Both the position numbers and the translations under genes were made by a program. This document shows, piece by piece, positions 45,650 through 56,346 of a DNA stretch of 64,000 nucleotides. Below the pieces are notes generated by a model. The model ran no database searches and was not told the DNA's origin. It worked only from the letters and a program-made list of their open reading frames with translations. Where the stretch lies: assembly GCF_015687175.1 (NCBI RefSeq), contig NZ_JADPQG010000007.1, positions 124,001-188,000 on the forward strand. The letters run 5' to 3'. Position 1 is the stretch's first letter. Every line of letters begins with the position of its first letter. The DNA is from Reinekea sp. G2M2-21 (GTDB taxonomy: Bacteria > Pseudomonadota > Gammaproteobacteria > Pseudomonadales > Natronospirillaceae).

Positions 45650-48600
45650 ATGAATAACGCAGAATACATTGTTAGCAGTTTACCGCGGTCAGAAGACCTC
45701 CTGCATCGCTACAAGATCGATTTCCAGGGGCGAGTACAGGGCAATGGCTCTGCTCAACTTTTTTTTCGAGTTCCGAACGCCAGCTACGAGCTCATTCAGC
45801 CTCTTTTACAGGCTAAAGGTATTGAGGTTCGCACTGCTATTAGGAATGGTCAACCCGTCCCGGGTGTATTTAATATTTCAGACAATGAAGGTTGGCAATT
45901 TCAAGGCTTTATTGAAACTTTAGCCGAAGTATATCCTGACGCATATTTTGATTTCCCTGCATTAAATGATCAATCAGAGCACACTCTATGGATCGATGGT
46001 CGCTTAAACGGGCGCAGTCTCGATTTGATTCAGACTGGGAATACCGCGGCTCTCGTGTTAGGTCTTCATAACCCAGAAGAAGCTTTCACGCCAGAAGCGC
46101 GTCAGCATTTGACAGAGCGATACAATTTCATCCCAGTAAAAGACTCACCAGGGTTTGTTACAACCCAAGGCGTGCAGCTTAAGTCCGACGGCTCTGTTCA
46201 AGTGCAATTGGGCCGCTATTTAAAGCTGATGGGGGAAGACACTACCCTAACCCCTATGAACAAGGCACAGATTGCTGGGCAGGCATTTATTGATGCTCCT
46301 GCACAAGCATCAGGTCGTCTTGCGCAAAGCATAAATGCTCATACAGAGGTATTAGGCCGCGCGCTGTCGGTTGCCCATGGCCATGATATTCCACCGCTAA
46401 ATTCGTTGAAGAGCACGTTAAAAGGACCCAATCGAAATAGTTTTTCCGAGGAGGCTGATGCTCCCCATGCTAAGTTTGGATCAGAACGCTTAGCCGGAAA
46501 TCATTCACGGCTTCGCAGCCTTAGTCAAATAAAGGCTGAATATCGCGACGCCGTTGCTCAGACGCTTGGGCTATCAATCTCTGAAGAAGACTGGGCGGCA
46601 AAAGGGCAGGAGCTATCTGACGCAATATCTAATCTCGTTGGGTTGGAGAATACTCAAGACTGGAACGGGGCAATTAGTGCTGTTAAGTCTTTGACTGAGT
46701 ATATGGTTAATCCAGGTTACGATGTTCCTCAGTGGGAGGATTTTCTATTTGATAACGAAGGTCAACCGAGGGCTGATACATATTCCGCGACCGTTTTAAG
46801 TCATTTGATGCTTTCACGTTGGGATGCAACTCTGAATACCATGGGGGTTGCGCTGGCGAAAGCCTCATCACTGGATTCTACTCGTGATGCAGCAGAACGC
46901 GCAAGAATCGAAAGCTACTTTAGCGATCCTAATGACGTAGTTGATAAGTCGATTTTTGAACCGAACAGCGCACTACTGCTCATGCTTTCAAAGGCGCGTG
47001 AAGAACAGATTGCGCAACAGAAAGCCGCAAATACTGAAGAAGCTTTGGTGGCGCTTGCGATGAATCACCTTCAAAACAAGGCGCCGGGAAGGAAGGACAC
47101 ATTTTCACTTACAAGTGCTCATATCGCAGTTCAAGCGAAGCTGTCTGAGACTCTTAGTAACGAAGTTGAGTTGTTGGACCTGGCAAATCTGACATTTGAT
47201 GACGTTATGCCTGACGACTACGAGTCCGCTTTTACAATGGATCAAGCGCTATCACATGCTGATTCACTAGAAATGCCCATGGATGATATTGCTGCCAATT
47301 TCCATAATACGGAACCTAGTGAGCCAATAGCAGGATATGAAGAAGTTGAAGAACTCACTGTAGTTGATAAATTGGATGCTTTAGCGGACACCGTTGCCGC
47401 TGAAAATGAACCGCTTGTGCTCAATTTAGATGCCATTGAAGATACCCGCGAAGATGACCTAGCCGATTTGATCTCAGTGGAGGAGGAAGCGCCCGCGGCC
47501 ATCCAAACAGAAACCACAGATACTGAACCAGAAATGTCGGCTTTTGTTAAAAGCACTTTTCAGTTATTGGCTCGACAAAAGTCGGCTGAAGTATTAGATG
47601 ACGTCAAGAAGAGGAACAATCCCAATCAAGTGCCCGTCTCGGAATTCGACTTCTTTGGCAACGCGGTTGAATCAACATCTAGCAATGATGAAGTTGTTGA
47701 AGAGGTTGTGTCTGATGGGGAAGAATCAGTTGCTCCAACATACCAAGCTCAACATGAAGTAACTCAGGCAGATTTGGCGGCTGACCCCGGAGTCACTGGT
47801 GAGCCCAACGAAGAAGAAAGACAAACCGGCTCAACAGTAGGAAAAGTTGTTGAGTCTCGCCCAACTGAACCGTTTGAAGATTCGGTTTTATCCGGACGCG
47901 TAGTTCCAACAATTGAAGATGTTGAAGCCATTCAGCTGTATCGCCAGGTGCTTGAAAAGGCTCGGGGCATGACCGTGCTCGATCAAGCTGCTCCGCTCTT
48001 ACGTCGTGGTGATCATTACTTTGCGTGCTTACTTCCTAAGGAAACGCATGAGGATGAGGCCACGATTGAAACGATGGAGATGAATTTCGAGCTCGCCCTA
48101 TCCGATATATCTCAACAATCTTTTTCTGCTTTATCCCAGAACAGTTACCAAAGTATTTTTAGTGGGAAGCTTCGCTCACTCACAGCTTTGATGGGGTATT
48201 TGGAGCCACAAACTGACTATTCCCATATCTCAGCCCTGGAAGGTGACGTTGCGAAATACATTGCACGCACTCATTTTCAGCCGAGCGAGATTGAGTTCTT
48301 GGTTGAAAAGCTGCCTCTTCAAGCAGGTGAGTTACATGTTGCGCTTGCTGATGCGTTAATTGCTGCCGAGGACTATTCATCATTTGTGGAGCTGGCGTCT
48401 AGGCACGTCAATAAGCAGTCAACGAAGATCCCGCACATGTTGAAGCTTATCGATAAAATTCCTGATGATCATGCATCGGCACCTTTCGCCGAGAAGCTTG
48501 GTGAAATGCTCGAGTCTATTCAATCCCCTCCATCTGAGCGCGTCAGTGTCTCTGATGCATTTTTGGCGACTCTAGTAGCCAAAGCAGAAATAGCTGGAAT

Positions 48601-51600
48601 TGAGCTTAGCCAATATCATCTGAACACGAACTACCAAAAGCGTGGTGATGTCCTCCCGCTTCTAATTGAAAGCGATAGCCCGAATAATGGCGATTTCCAG
48701 GTTAGTGTAATGAACCCATTCATCGGTTTAGGCCGAGATGGAATCTTCACACCTGAGGTCGTTTTTGACTTCGAAAAAGGCGAGCTAGTTTCTGCGGTTG
48801 CTGTTGTTGGTGATAATGGTGAAACCGTACGTATTGAACGGCCTCAGTTGACTGTATTGTGGGATCGGATCGCTAATGATTACGAGTCACTTTCTGAGGT
48901 TTCTGTTAGTCCTGGTGCTGTCCCTCAAATTTCAGCCGTTGCTGATCTTGATGTAGATCATATCGATGACTTTGACCCCGATTCGGTACTCTCACTTGAT
49001 GACGTCGAAGAAGACGATCAGCTATTTGAGCAGAGTTTTGATGACATTGAACCTGAAGAACTCGACGAGGAAGTAACAGAAGATCCGGTGCCTGCTATTA
49101 CCGAGAAAACGGTCATTGGCCGTAATTTAAAGGGTAAGCAGGTTGGCTATCTTGTGCAGTCCATGGGAGATGGCACCTCTACAGGCTTTAGGGTTGTCGA
49201 CGGGAAGTCTTACTCAAATCCCGCAGATGCCTTGCTCATGCCGTCTGATATGGAGTTTGGTAGCGAAGAGCACAAAGCGTTTATGATGTTCCAGTTTGCC
49301 AACATGCTTTCTCACCCTGATGTATTTACTGATTCATTTGAGGGCTATAGCCACGATGAAATCGTAAATATGGCTGCAGCCATGTCTGTATCAGAGGATG
49401 AAGAATTCCCAAGCCCCGGCGCTGTTAGGCACCTATTCGACGGCGATGAGGGTGCCATCAATGTGGCCATGGTAGAAGAGTGCTTGGAGGCGGCTGAAGC
49501 CAAAGTTGCTCGGCAAATTGTTACTGGTGAATTGGTTGTCAAGTCCACCCAAACATTCGATGCGGTCCTATATCTAAGAAATGCTATGCCCAACCGGAGA
49601 GTTCGAACTGGTGAGCAGCGCGATATGCAGCAGTTTTCTACACCGATTTCCGCGGCATTCTCCCTGGGCGAGCTGATACAGAACCATGCTGAGTTACACG
49701 GCATTGTGCATGGTGAGTATTTTGAGCCGACCGCCGGCACTGGGAGTCTTGCGATTAATCTCCCAGAACAATCCAAGGTAGTATTAAACGAACTGAGTGA
49801 ATCCCGTCGGGCATTGCTGAACTATGCAATGAAAACGAACGCGAAAGATACGAATGTCGAAATATTGGGACATGATGCTGCACATCGTGACTTCAGAGTG
49901 CTTTCCGCTGGGTTTGATGGCGTCATTGCGAATCCGCCCTTTGGTACAATGGAGGAAGCAGTTGAAATCGATGGTTGGAAGACAAAACGTATTGACCACG
50001 CTATCGTTCTTAGGTCCTTGCAAGCTTTAAAGGAAACCGGGGCGGGCACCTTTATAATTGGTGCAGACAGCTATATCGAGTCAGAGCGCGGTAAACTTAA
50101 CGGTGCTTCACGAGCGTTCTTTAATCATCTGCAGGACAATTACAATGTGTTAGGCATTGCGCATGTTGAACTGGATGCTTACAAACAGAGAAATGCCGCT
50201 TTTCCATTGACTGTATTTACCGTTCAGGGTCGGTTCCCCACGGTAGAGCGTATCGATGTGTCACAACCGCTGCCTCAATTGTTATCTGATGGGAAGCTTG
50301 ATGCTTGGGTAGAACAGATCAAAACACAGCAACTATCGCCCGAAGAAATGCTCGAAGCAAAAATCGAAGCGGTTGCTGCTCTAGATGAGCGCAATAAGAA
50401 GAAAGACAAACTGTCGCGCACAACATCGCAAATGACTAGAGGGTCCCGTGATCGAGATCTCGAACGTCGCAAAGCGGCGTCTGCTGGCGTTCTAAGCGAG
50501 ACTGACAGTGTTGAGCCGGCATTGCCTGACTTACCCGAACCGGAGGCACCAAGCCCATTAAAAAAGTCATTCACTGAAGACTCTGATGTAGAAGCCGCTA
50601 AGGATGCGACTGAGTCTTCAGATGACAACTTGGTGTCACTGGATGACCGTAAATCTATTTCTAAAGAAAAAGCTCAGTCTGGAGAGGATAAGCCTGTTCA
50701 GCAGTATGTGCCTCGATCAACTTTAGGCAGAACCGATGTTGGTTCAGTTGTTGTTTCAGAAACTATGCGACCAGGCATTGAGAAAGCGTTGGATTTTGTC
50801 GAAGCGCGTTATGGGTCTATTTCCAATCTACTTGTTCATTCATTAGGGCTTTCGAGTGAGCGGATAAATAAGACCTTTGCGGATTACCAGTGTGACGCTA
50901 TCGCGCTGGCGCTAACCTCAATGGATCTTGGTAGCGAATTTGTGAATGGTATGGGGACTGGCACAGGGAAGGGCATTGTTCAAGCGGCTGCGTTGCAAAT
51001 GTTTAGGACGCTCAACCAAAGATTTGAATCCGGAGAGATGGATATCTCAACCCTCGGTGGTGGTGCGCGCCGTTCACCTGTTGTCTTTATGTGTGAGAAG
51101 TCGGACATGTTTCAGGACTTCTTTGAACGTGATATCGGCATGGTTGGTGAGGATTTAAGAGAAGCTTTCTTCCCAATCATTATCAACAATGACACCAAAG
51201 CCAAAGTATATGAAATGGAAGATGGCAAGCGAGGTGAGTTACTCGCCGCGCATGATCCAACATTACTGGGAAAACTGAAAGAATCGAAAAGCTTCGGTGG
51301 TTTAGTTCCTGAAGGAAAAATACCGCTGATCATGACGACTTACTCTCAGCACCAGAACACAGGCTATCAACTAAACGGTAAAACCAACAAAGGACAGATC
51401 GAGAAAAACGACATGCTTCTGTCTTTGGCTAAAAACAGCTTGGTATTGCTGGATGAGAGCCATAATGCTGCGGGTGAAGACTCCAACATTGGGCGTTTCG
51501 TTGATCAGCTAAAAACGAATGCGATGTTTGTCATGAGCAGTTCCGCCACATCAGCGAAACGATTAACTCAAGCGCCTGCCTACAAAGGTATCTTTGGTCC

Positions 51601-54600
51601 AAGCGTTGACTTCGAAGCGCTAGGTCAAGTCTCGATGGATGACAGTGAATATCTGTTAGAAACTCTGTTTCGTGGTGCATCTGAGCTTGGTACATTCTTT
51701 TCAGTAAACCGTGACCTCAGTAAATCTGAATTTGAGTATGAACAAGATCCGAAATACGAAGCCCGGGACCTAGAAATTGGTGATAAATTCGCCATGGCTT
51801 TGCAAGCGTTGGGTCGATTTAGTGGTGAAGTGAGTGGTACTTTGTCTGCTGTTACAGAGCGCTATCGCGATGCAAATGAAGCTTTCAGGTACACCAGTAT
51901 TCCTGAAGGTCAGCCAACTTCAGTGTCGGGAACAAATTTCGGAAGCTTGAATCACCAACTCTGTAAACTGTTCACTCTGCTCATTAACTTGGATGCGACG
52001 GTTGATAAGGCAATTGCCGACTATCGGGATGGTAAGCGAAGTGTTATCGCACTAGACTCGACTGCCGAAACGATTGTCAAAACTTACATGGCTGAGATTC
52101 AAACAGCTGCCCAGGTTAAAGAGATGCACGAAAAGGGATCGGATCAAAAAACCTTAGAAAAGCTGGACATGAGCTATCAGCAAGCGCTGAATGTTCTCGA
52201 TGGCGTCAAAATCGAAGGGTCGAGTTTAATACTGCCCTACGAAATGGATGCCAGGGACGCGTTAACCAGAACGCTCGACCGAATGCAGTGGGTGACTGAG
52301 CGCCGATCAGGTATGCCGTCTGAGGTGCGCAACGTTTTCGAGATTGCGGCAGAGCAAGCAAAGAGCGAAGTTGAAAACAGTCGTTCTTTCAAATTGATGG
52401 AGCCTACAGAGAAGGAAATGGCGATTTCAGAAGCCATTAAGATGGCTCACGACAAGCTCAATCGGTTCATCGATTCTATCCGTGACGCAATTCATGAGAT
52501 CGGTCCGGCACTGCCAATTTCTCCCATTGACTATTTGCGTGATCGGTTGAGTGAGGCCGGTATGAATGTCGGTGAAATGTCCGGTCGGCAGTTGGGAATA
52601 AAAGTAGGCAATGGCCAGACAGTGATTTCCAAATTGCCTAGGTTGGACAAAAACCGTCTAAAAGCGCGGTTTAACCATAAGTCGCCGCAAGACAAAGACA
52701 GGGTTGATTGTTTGATTCTGACTCGGACAGGCGCGTCTGGTTTGTCTGTGCATGACTCTATCACCAACAAATACCATGCCCAGCGCTCCATGATTTTTGC
52801 TCAGCTACCGGATGATGTGAATACATTCTTGCAGTTCGGTGGGCGCGTTGATCGTGCTGGACAGATTACCGATCCAAAGGTTGTATTGATTGGTAGTGGC
52901 CTGCTATTTCCCAAGAAGGCAATTGCTTCCATGGTTCGTAAGTTGCAGCAAAGTGGTGCGGCGACCATGGGGAATCGTGACGGGAGTCGGAAACTACCAG
53001 AATCTCCGGACTATTTCAACGTCATTGGCGACAAGGCGGCTTACGATTTATTAGTCGACAACCCTGACATATTGCAACTGTTCGCCGAAGGGGGCATGAG
53101 AGCAGCTCAGGACATACAAACTCGATTGGCTGGCACAGAAGTGAGAGGTGATCCGAGATTTGATTCCATGGATGATCTCGCCAAGAAGCTTGTCGCATAC
53201 ACGTCCATTATGACTCAGGACCAAGGGGTTCGAGTTGCCAATGAACTCGAGTCACGTTATACCGCGTTGTTTGATGAGCTGGCGCGTATCGGCCTCAATC
53301 CACTGGTAACCAAAAAAATTGATGGAAATGCAGAAATTGTCCGGAGTGAAAAAGTTCATGCCGCGATCTCGGTACTACCAGATGGTCGTGACGATCCTTT
53401 CAGTGGTGACGTGCACCAGGCGGTTATTCGAATTGAAGAACCCGTTCGTTCTGACCCCATTGAAGAAGTCGAGATTGAGGTGGCCTCGGGTGGCTATTTC
53501 TGCCGTCGAAGCGAACTCATGGAGCACCTAGATGTCAAGAAAGGAGAAACACTGCACAAGGTTGCCGATGCGCTGCTGACTCGAAAACAGGCTTTGTTAG
53601 CCCGATTCGTATCAAAAGAGGACGTCGACCAGGCAATCAAAGAGTTCGGCCGGGCTGAAACCGATGCTGAGAACAAATTTAATGCGGTTCAGGTTGCAAT
53701 GGCACGTGATAATTCGCGGGTCAAAGACGTCAATCAGCGGTTGGATTACTTGTCTTCAACCTTGCGGAATATGGGGGTTGGTTACACCGTAGAACTGCCA
53801 TCTGAATATTCTGAGGAAAGGGTGAGAGGTGTTATTCGGGATATATTACCGCCAGATACATTGTCGACGATTGCGACCCTATCGGCATGGCGGATTAAAA
53901 TAGCTATTCCAAATGAAGGTCACATTAATCATCCACTCTCACACCTCCATGAATTAAATGCAGAGTTTAGGCCGGAGTACTGGAAAGTGAATGGGCTATA
54001 TGAAGCACTTCGCGATCAGACCTCTGTGAGCCGAAGTCGTGAGCGAAATGCGCTTCTTGGGAATCAAATTACGGGGATGATCAACTACACAAACCTTGCA
54101 CGTCATGCGAGCACGGCGCGTGGTTCGATTGGAGGCCATGAGCAAGCAATGATGCTTCTCCCGTACAACTTGGATGCTAAGAATCTGCCAGCGAATACAA
54201 GACCGAAGTTGTCTGGGATGAAGGCGGTTCTTGATTTTGTGGAAGATCAAATGAGGAAAGGCGGTTCAAAACCGCTAAAGGTTCACACGGCGCCATTGCC
54301 GAATCAAGATAAGCATGGTGCTTATCTGCCTCAAACCACCATAAAGATTAACGATGGCAAGGTTGCCTTGCACGTTCCAAAGAGTGTGATGGATAGTGAT
54401 TCTGAGATCTATCGGGATAAAGAACTTCGGGAACTGGCCCAGCGGGACTTTGCTGGGTTAGATGACTACATGTTAACCACTTTCCGGTATGATGACCTAC
54501 CAGCGTTAGTTAAACGATTAATGGGCCACCATCGTAAGAGTTTTTATGCACCTATAGAGTTCAGGGCGGATGTGGCAATCCTCAATGAAAATAGTAAAAT

Positions 54601-54889
54601 CTTGGTTGAAGAGGCATATCGTAGCTCTAGTTTTGAGTCTCGCTTAGGGATTCCGGCGGACCTTGCTTCGAAAGACTTGGTGGCAGCGACTACGATGCTG
54701 CTTGCCGCAGACTCCGTCATGACTGACAATGCGAAAGAAAAGGTCCTTCACGCTGGAAAGACGGAGTCTAATTCGAAGAGGGCTATGCCATCGGTTGAAG
54801 AGGTCATGGCTGATAATGTTGAAGAATATGACCTGTTTGCCGATTATGATGAAGAATTAAACCAGCAGGCAGTAGGTAAAATAAGGTAG
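45650..54889 (+). CDS. Giant DNA methylase / strawberry-notch helicase
   Basis: 3079 residues from the ATG at 45650 (AGGGG upstream); in-frame ATGs at 45599 and 45620 lie in the operator and have no ribosome site. N-terminal 1300 residues: unrecognised, with acidic linkers. About 1350-1530: N6-adenine methylase, with motif I EPTAGTGSLAI near 1357 and the catalytic NPPF at 1428. About 1700-2450: strawberry-notch-type superfamily 2 helicase, with GTGTGKG at 1769-1775, DESH at 1935-1938 and motif VI GGRVDRAGQ (Arg 2399, 2402). C-terminal 600 residues: unknown. Phage P1 DarB has the same methylase-helicase pairing and protects incoming DNA from restriction. A similar job on conjugated DNA is inference. 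Confidence 0.9.
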   Translation: MNNAEYIVSSLPRSEDLLHRYKIDFQGRVQGNGSAQLFFRVPNASYELIQPLLQAKGIEVRTAIRNGQPVPGVFNISDNEGWQFQGFIETLAEVYPDAYFDFPALNDQSEHTLWIDGRLNGRSLDLIQTGNTAALVLGLHNPEEAFTPEARQHLTERYNFIPVKDSPGFVTTQGVQLKSDGSVQVQLGRYLKLMGEDTTLTPMNKAQIAGQAFIDAPAQASGRLAQSINAHTEVLGRALSVAHGHDIPPLNSLKSTLKGPNRNSFSEEADAPHAKFGSERLAGNHSRLRSLSQIKAEYRDAVAQTLGLSISEEDWAAKGQELSDAISNLVGLENTQDWNGAISAVKSLTEYMVNPGYDVPQWEDFLFDNEGQPRADTYSATVLSHLMLSRWDATLNTMGVALAKASSLDSTRDAAERARIESYFSDPNDVVDKSIFEPNSALLLMLSKAREEQIAQQKAANTEEALVALAMNHLQNKAPGRKDTFSLTSAHIAVQAKLSETLSNEVELLDLANLTFDDVMPDDYESAFTMDQALSHADSLEMPMDDIAANFHNTEPSEPIAGYEEVEELTVVDKLDALADTVAAENEPLVLNLDAIEDTREDDLADLISVEEEAPAAIQTETTDTEPEMSAFVKSTFQLLARQKSAEVLDDVKKRNNPNQVPVSEFDFFGNAVESTSSNDEVVEEVVSDGEESVAPTYQAQHEVTQADLAADPGVTGEPNEEERQTGSTVGKVVESRPTEPFEDSVLSGRVVPTIEDVEAIQLYRQVLEKARGMTVLDQAAPLLRRGDHYFACLLPKETHEDEATIETMEMNFELALSDISQQSFSALSQNSYQSIFSGKLRSLTALMGYLEPQTDYSHISALEGDVAKYIARTHFQPSEIEFLVEKLPLQAGELHVALADALIAAEDYSSFVELASRHVNKQSTKIPHMLKLIDKIPDDHASAPFAEKLGEMLESIQSPPSERVSVSDAFLATLVAKAEIAGIELSQYHLNTNYQKRGDVLPLLIESDSPNNGDFQVSVMNPFIGLGRDGIFTPEVVFDFEKGELVSAVAVVGDNGETVRIERPQLTVLWDRIANDYESLSEVSVSPGAVPQISAVADLDVDHIDDFDPDSVLSLDDVEEDDQLFEQSFDDIEPEELDEEVTEDPVPAITEKTVIGRNLKGKQVGYLVQSMGDGTSTGFRVVDGKSYSNPADALLMPSDMEFGSEEHKAFMMFQFANMLSHPDVFTDSFEGYSHDEIVNMAAAMSVSEDEEFPSPGAVRHLFDGDEGAINVAMVEECLEAAEAKVARQIVTGELVVKSTQTFDAVLYLRNAMPNRRVRTGEQRDMQQFSTPISAAFSLGELIQNHAELHGIVHGEYFEPTAGTGSLAINLPEQSKVVLNELSESRRALLNYAMKTNAKDTNVEILGHDAAHRDFRVLSAGFDGVIANPPFGTMEEAVEIDGWKTKRIDHAIVLRSLQALKETGAGTFIIGADSYIESERGKLNGASRAFFNHLQDNYNVLGIAHVELDAYKQRNAAFPLTVFTVQGRFPTVERIDVSQPLPQLLSDGKLDAWVEQIKTQQLSPEEMLEAKIEAVAALDERNKKKDKLSRTTSQMTRGSRDRDLERRKAASAGVLSETDSVEPALPDLPEPEAPSPLKKSFTEDSDVEAAKDATESSDDNLVSLDDRKSISKEKAQSGEDKPVQQYVPRSTLGRTDVGSVVVSETMRPGIEKALDFVEARYGSISNLLVHSLGLSSERINKTFADYQCDAIALALTSMDLGSEFVNGMGTGTGKGIVQAAALQMFRTLNQRFESGEMDISTLGGGARRSPVVFMCEKSDMFQDFFERDIGMVGEDLREAFFPIIINNDTKAKVYEMEDGKRGELLAAHDPTLLGKLKESKSFGGLVPEGKIPLIMTTYSQHQNTGYQLNGKTNKGQIEKNDMLLSLAKNSLVLLDESHNAAGEDSNIGRFVDQLKTNAMFVMSSSATSAKRLTQAPAYKGIFGPSVDFEALGQVSMDDSEYLLETLFRGASELGTFFSVNRDLSKSEFEYEQDPKYEARDLEIGDKFAMALQALGRFSGEVSGTLSAVTERYRDANEAFRYTSIPEGQPTSVSGTNFGSLNHQLCKLFTLLINLDATVDKAIADYRDGKRSVIALDSTAETIVKTYMAEIQTAAQVKEMHEKGSDQKTLEKLDMSYQQALNVLDGVKIEGSSLILPYEMDARDALTRTLDRMQWVTERRSGMPSEVRNVFEIAAEQAKSEVENSRSFKLMEPTEKEMAISEAIKMAHDKLNRFIDSIRDAIHEIGPALPISPIDYLRDRLSEAGMNVGEMSGRQLGIKVGNGQTVISKLPRLDKNRLKARFNHKSPQDKDRVDCLILTRTGASGLSVHDSITNKYHAQRSMIFAQLPDDVNTFLQFGGRVDRAGQITDPKVVLIGSGLLFPKKAIASMVRKLQQSGAATMGNRDGSRKLPESPDYFNVIGDKAAYDLLVDNPDILQLFAEGGMRAAQDIQTRLAGTEVRGDPRFDSMDDLAKKLVAYTSIMTQDQGVRVANELESRYTALFDELARIGLNPLVTKKIDGNAEIVRSEKVHAAISVLPDGRDDPFSGDVHQAVIRIEEPVRSDPIEEVEIEVASGGYFCRRSELMEHLDVKKGETLHKVADALLTRKQALLARFVSKEDVDQAIKEFGRAETDAENKFNAVQVAMARDNSRVKDVNQRLDYLSSTLRNMGVGYTVELPSEYSEERVRGVIRDILPPDTLSTIATLSAWRIKIAIPNEGHINHPLSHLHELNAEFRPEYWKVNGLYEALRDQTSVSRSRERNALLGNQITGMINYTNLARHASTARGSIGGHEQAMMLLPYNLDAKNLPANTRPKLSGMKAVLDFVEDQMRKGGSKPLKVHTAPLPNQDKHGAYLPQTTIKINDGKVALHVPKSVMDSDSEIYRDKELRELAQRDFAGLDDYMLTTFRYDDLPALVKRLMGHHRKSFYAPIEFRADVAILNENSKILVEEAYRSSSFESRLGIPADLASKDLVAATTMLLAADSVMTDNAKEKVLHAGKTESNSKRAMPSVEEVMADNVEEYDLFADYDEELNQQAVGKIR

Positions 54890-54894
54890 CTTTA

Positions 54895-55701
54895 ATGACA
54901 CAGATGCAAAGTATGTCGCCCCGTCGATACATCCTTCCAGACAAGGTGTTGTTGGCCGTTGAGAAGTCGATGAGCGCGCACAAGATTCAGCCGCGTGAAT
55001 TCTACTATGCGACCTCGAACCTTATTGCGAACTGGATACTGTCTAGCCGTAATACCAAGGTGTATGAGGCTGTACTGAAAATGCACAATTCATGGGAGCC
55101 GGTATTGAGTGCGCCGGTACGAATGACCGGACGCTACACTCACCCTGAAAACGGTAAGCAGGAGATTGTGACCGACATCTTCAATCCAACTAAAGAATTT
55201 CAGAAGTGGATTACGCGGTTTGGTATTGAGCATCTTGAAGAGCATTTAGAGCCCATATTCCCACCAATGCCCGATCACAAGCAAAATGAGTTTCGTAGAT
55301 TGGTGTTGGCACATACCGATACCTACGTGCAACGTTACGCAGGTATCAAAGAATTCTCCAACACAATGGTTGAGTGGTTCTTAACTTCGCCAAAAGAGCC
55401 TGAGCACAAGGATCGTCGATTTGGCCATTTGCTTGCGAGATGGGATTATCGAATTATTGAATGGATTGAAGAAGAATCCCCGCCAGTTTTGGTTCATGCT
55501 CTTTATACGCCTTTATCCCGTACTCGACACCAGGTTAGCGGGTCATCAAACCGGCAAGGCTTAACGGTTGGTCTTTATCGTCATCCTGAAACAAAAGAAG
55601 AAGTACGATACCTCGGCGGCCAACGTCCAGTCATGCTTCAGAACTGGGTTGATGAGTCCGGACTTGCGAATGTAATTCAATGGAAGGTTATTGGTGATTG
55701 A
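54895..55701 (+). CDS. Unknown protein downstream of the giant gene
   Basis: 268 residues, 5 bases after the giant gene, with AAGG before the ATG. Soluble, no signal peptide, rich in Trp and Arg, with a mixed alpha/beta pattern. No motif recognised. It overlaps the next gene by 8 bases, so it is part of the same operon and probably serves the same DNA-related task. Confidence 0.8.
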   Translation: MTQMQSMSPRRYILPDKVLLAVEKSMSAHKIQPREFYYATSNLIANWILSSRNTKVYEAVLKMHNSWEPVLSAPVRMTGRYTHPENGKQEIVTDIFNPTKEFQKWITRFGIEHLEEHLEPIFPPMPDHKQNEFRRLVLAHTDTYVQRYAGIKEFSNTMVEWFLTSPKEPEHKDRRFGHLLARWDYRIIEWIEEESPPVLVHALYTPLSRTRHQVSGSSNRQGLTVGLYRHPETKEEVRYLGGQRPVMLQNWVDESGLANVIQWKVIGD

Positions 55702-56239
55702 TACGCCGGTAGCATGGAAGTTTACCGGTAAAGTTGTCGACTTCGCCGGTGATGCTCATTTCTGCGCCTATTGTGGCGATCGTCATCTTCGCTTTGGGTA
55801 CCAGGTTTCAACTGGTCAAAAACCTCACTATGCATATCTAGGTTTTGATTGTTTACTGAAGCATGGGTTTCGACTGGGGGAATATGACTATCAAACCCTT
55901 TCAGAAAAAAAATCCAGTCTTCAGACTGATGCTACTAGAAGGGCGACTTTGCGAGAGTTAATCAGATTGAATGCATCTCTGGAATCTTCGGGTGATCTAT
56001 CGTTTCGAAGACTCATAAAGAGCTTTAAGCACTATGGGCGTTTCTCCCCTCGGCAAGCAGTGTTTCTGGTAAAAGTTGTAAAGAGTAAGAATTATCATTT
56101 TCCCCTCGCACTGATCAATATAACCACGAAAGAAAACCAACATCGTGAGCAACTTGCTGCAATGAGCGAGAAGGATGCTTCGGTGATTCGTCCGTTGCTT
56201 ACTGTGTCGCAAATGCGTTGGATCACTACTGACGCATGA
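55694..56239 (+). CDS. Unknown protein with CxxC zinc-finger-like motif
   Basis: 181 residues from the GTG at 55694, chosen because GGAAGG lies 5 bases upstream; a TTG one codon earlier is too close. The N-terminal half has a treble-clef-like element, FCAYCGDRH (Cys about 26 and 29), followed about 25 residues later by DCLLKHG, which could supply the remaining ligands. The C-terminal part is basic and helical. Suggests nucleic-acid binding; family unknown. Confidence 0.75.
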   Translation: MIDTPVAWKFTGKVVDFAGDAHFCAYCGDRHLRFGYQVSTGQKPHYAYLGFDCLLKHGFRLGEYDYQTLSEKKSSLQTDATRRATLRELIRLNASLESSGDLSFRRLIKSFKHYGRFSPRQAVFLVKVVKSKNYHFPLALINITTKENQHREQLAAMSEKDASVIRPLLTVSQMRWITTDA

Positions 56240-56273
56240 TCGCGCTCTACTACGGAAATTCTCTCATTTTTTG

Positions 56274-56301
56274 TTGACTGGTTAACAAGAGTCAATACAC
56301 T
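56274..56301 (+). promoter_or_regulatory. Promoter with dyad before radC
   Basis: TTGACT (56274-56279), a 16-base spacer and TACACT (56296-56301). The -35 box pairs with AGTCAA at 56290-56295 as an inverted repeat, a possible operator. It gives the RadC gene its own promoter. Confidence 0.5.
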
Positions 56302-56346
56302 AAACCTAAATGGCACTTTAATTGCTTGAATGAAGGGAGTGTGTGA

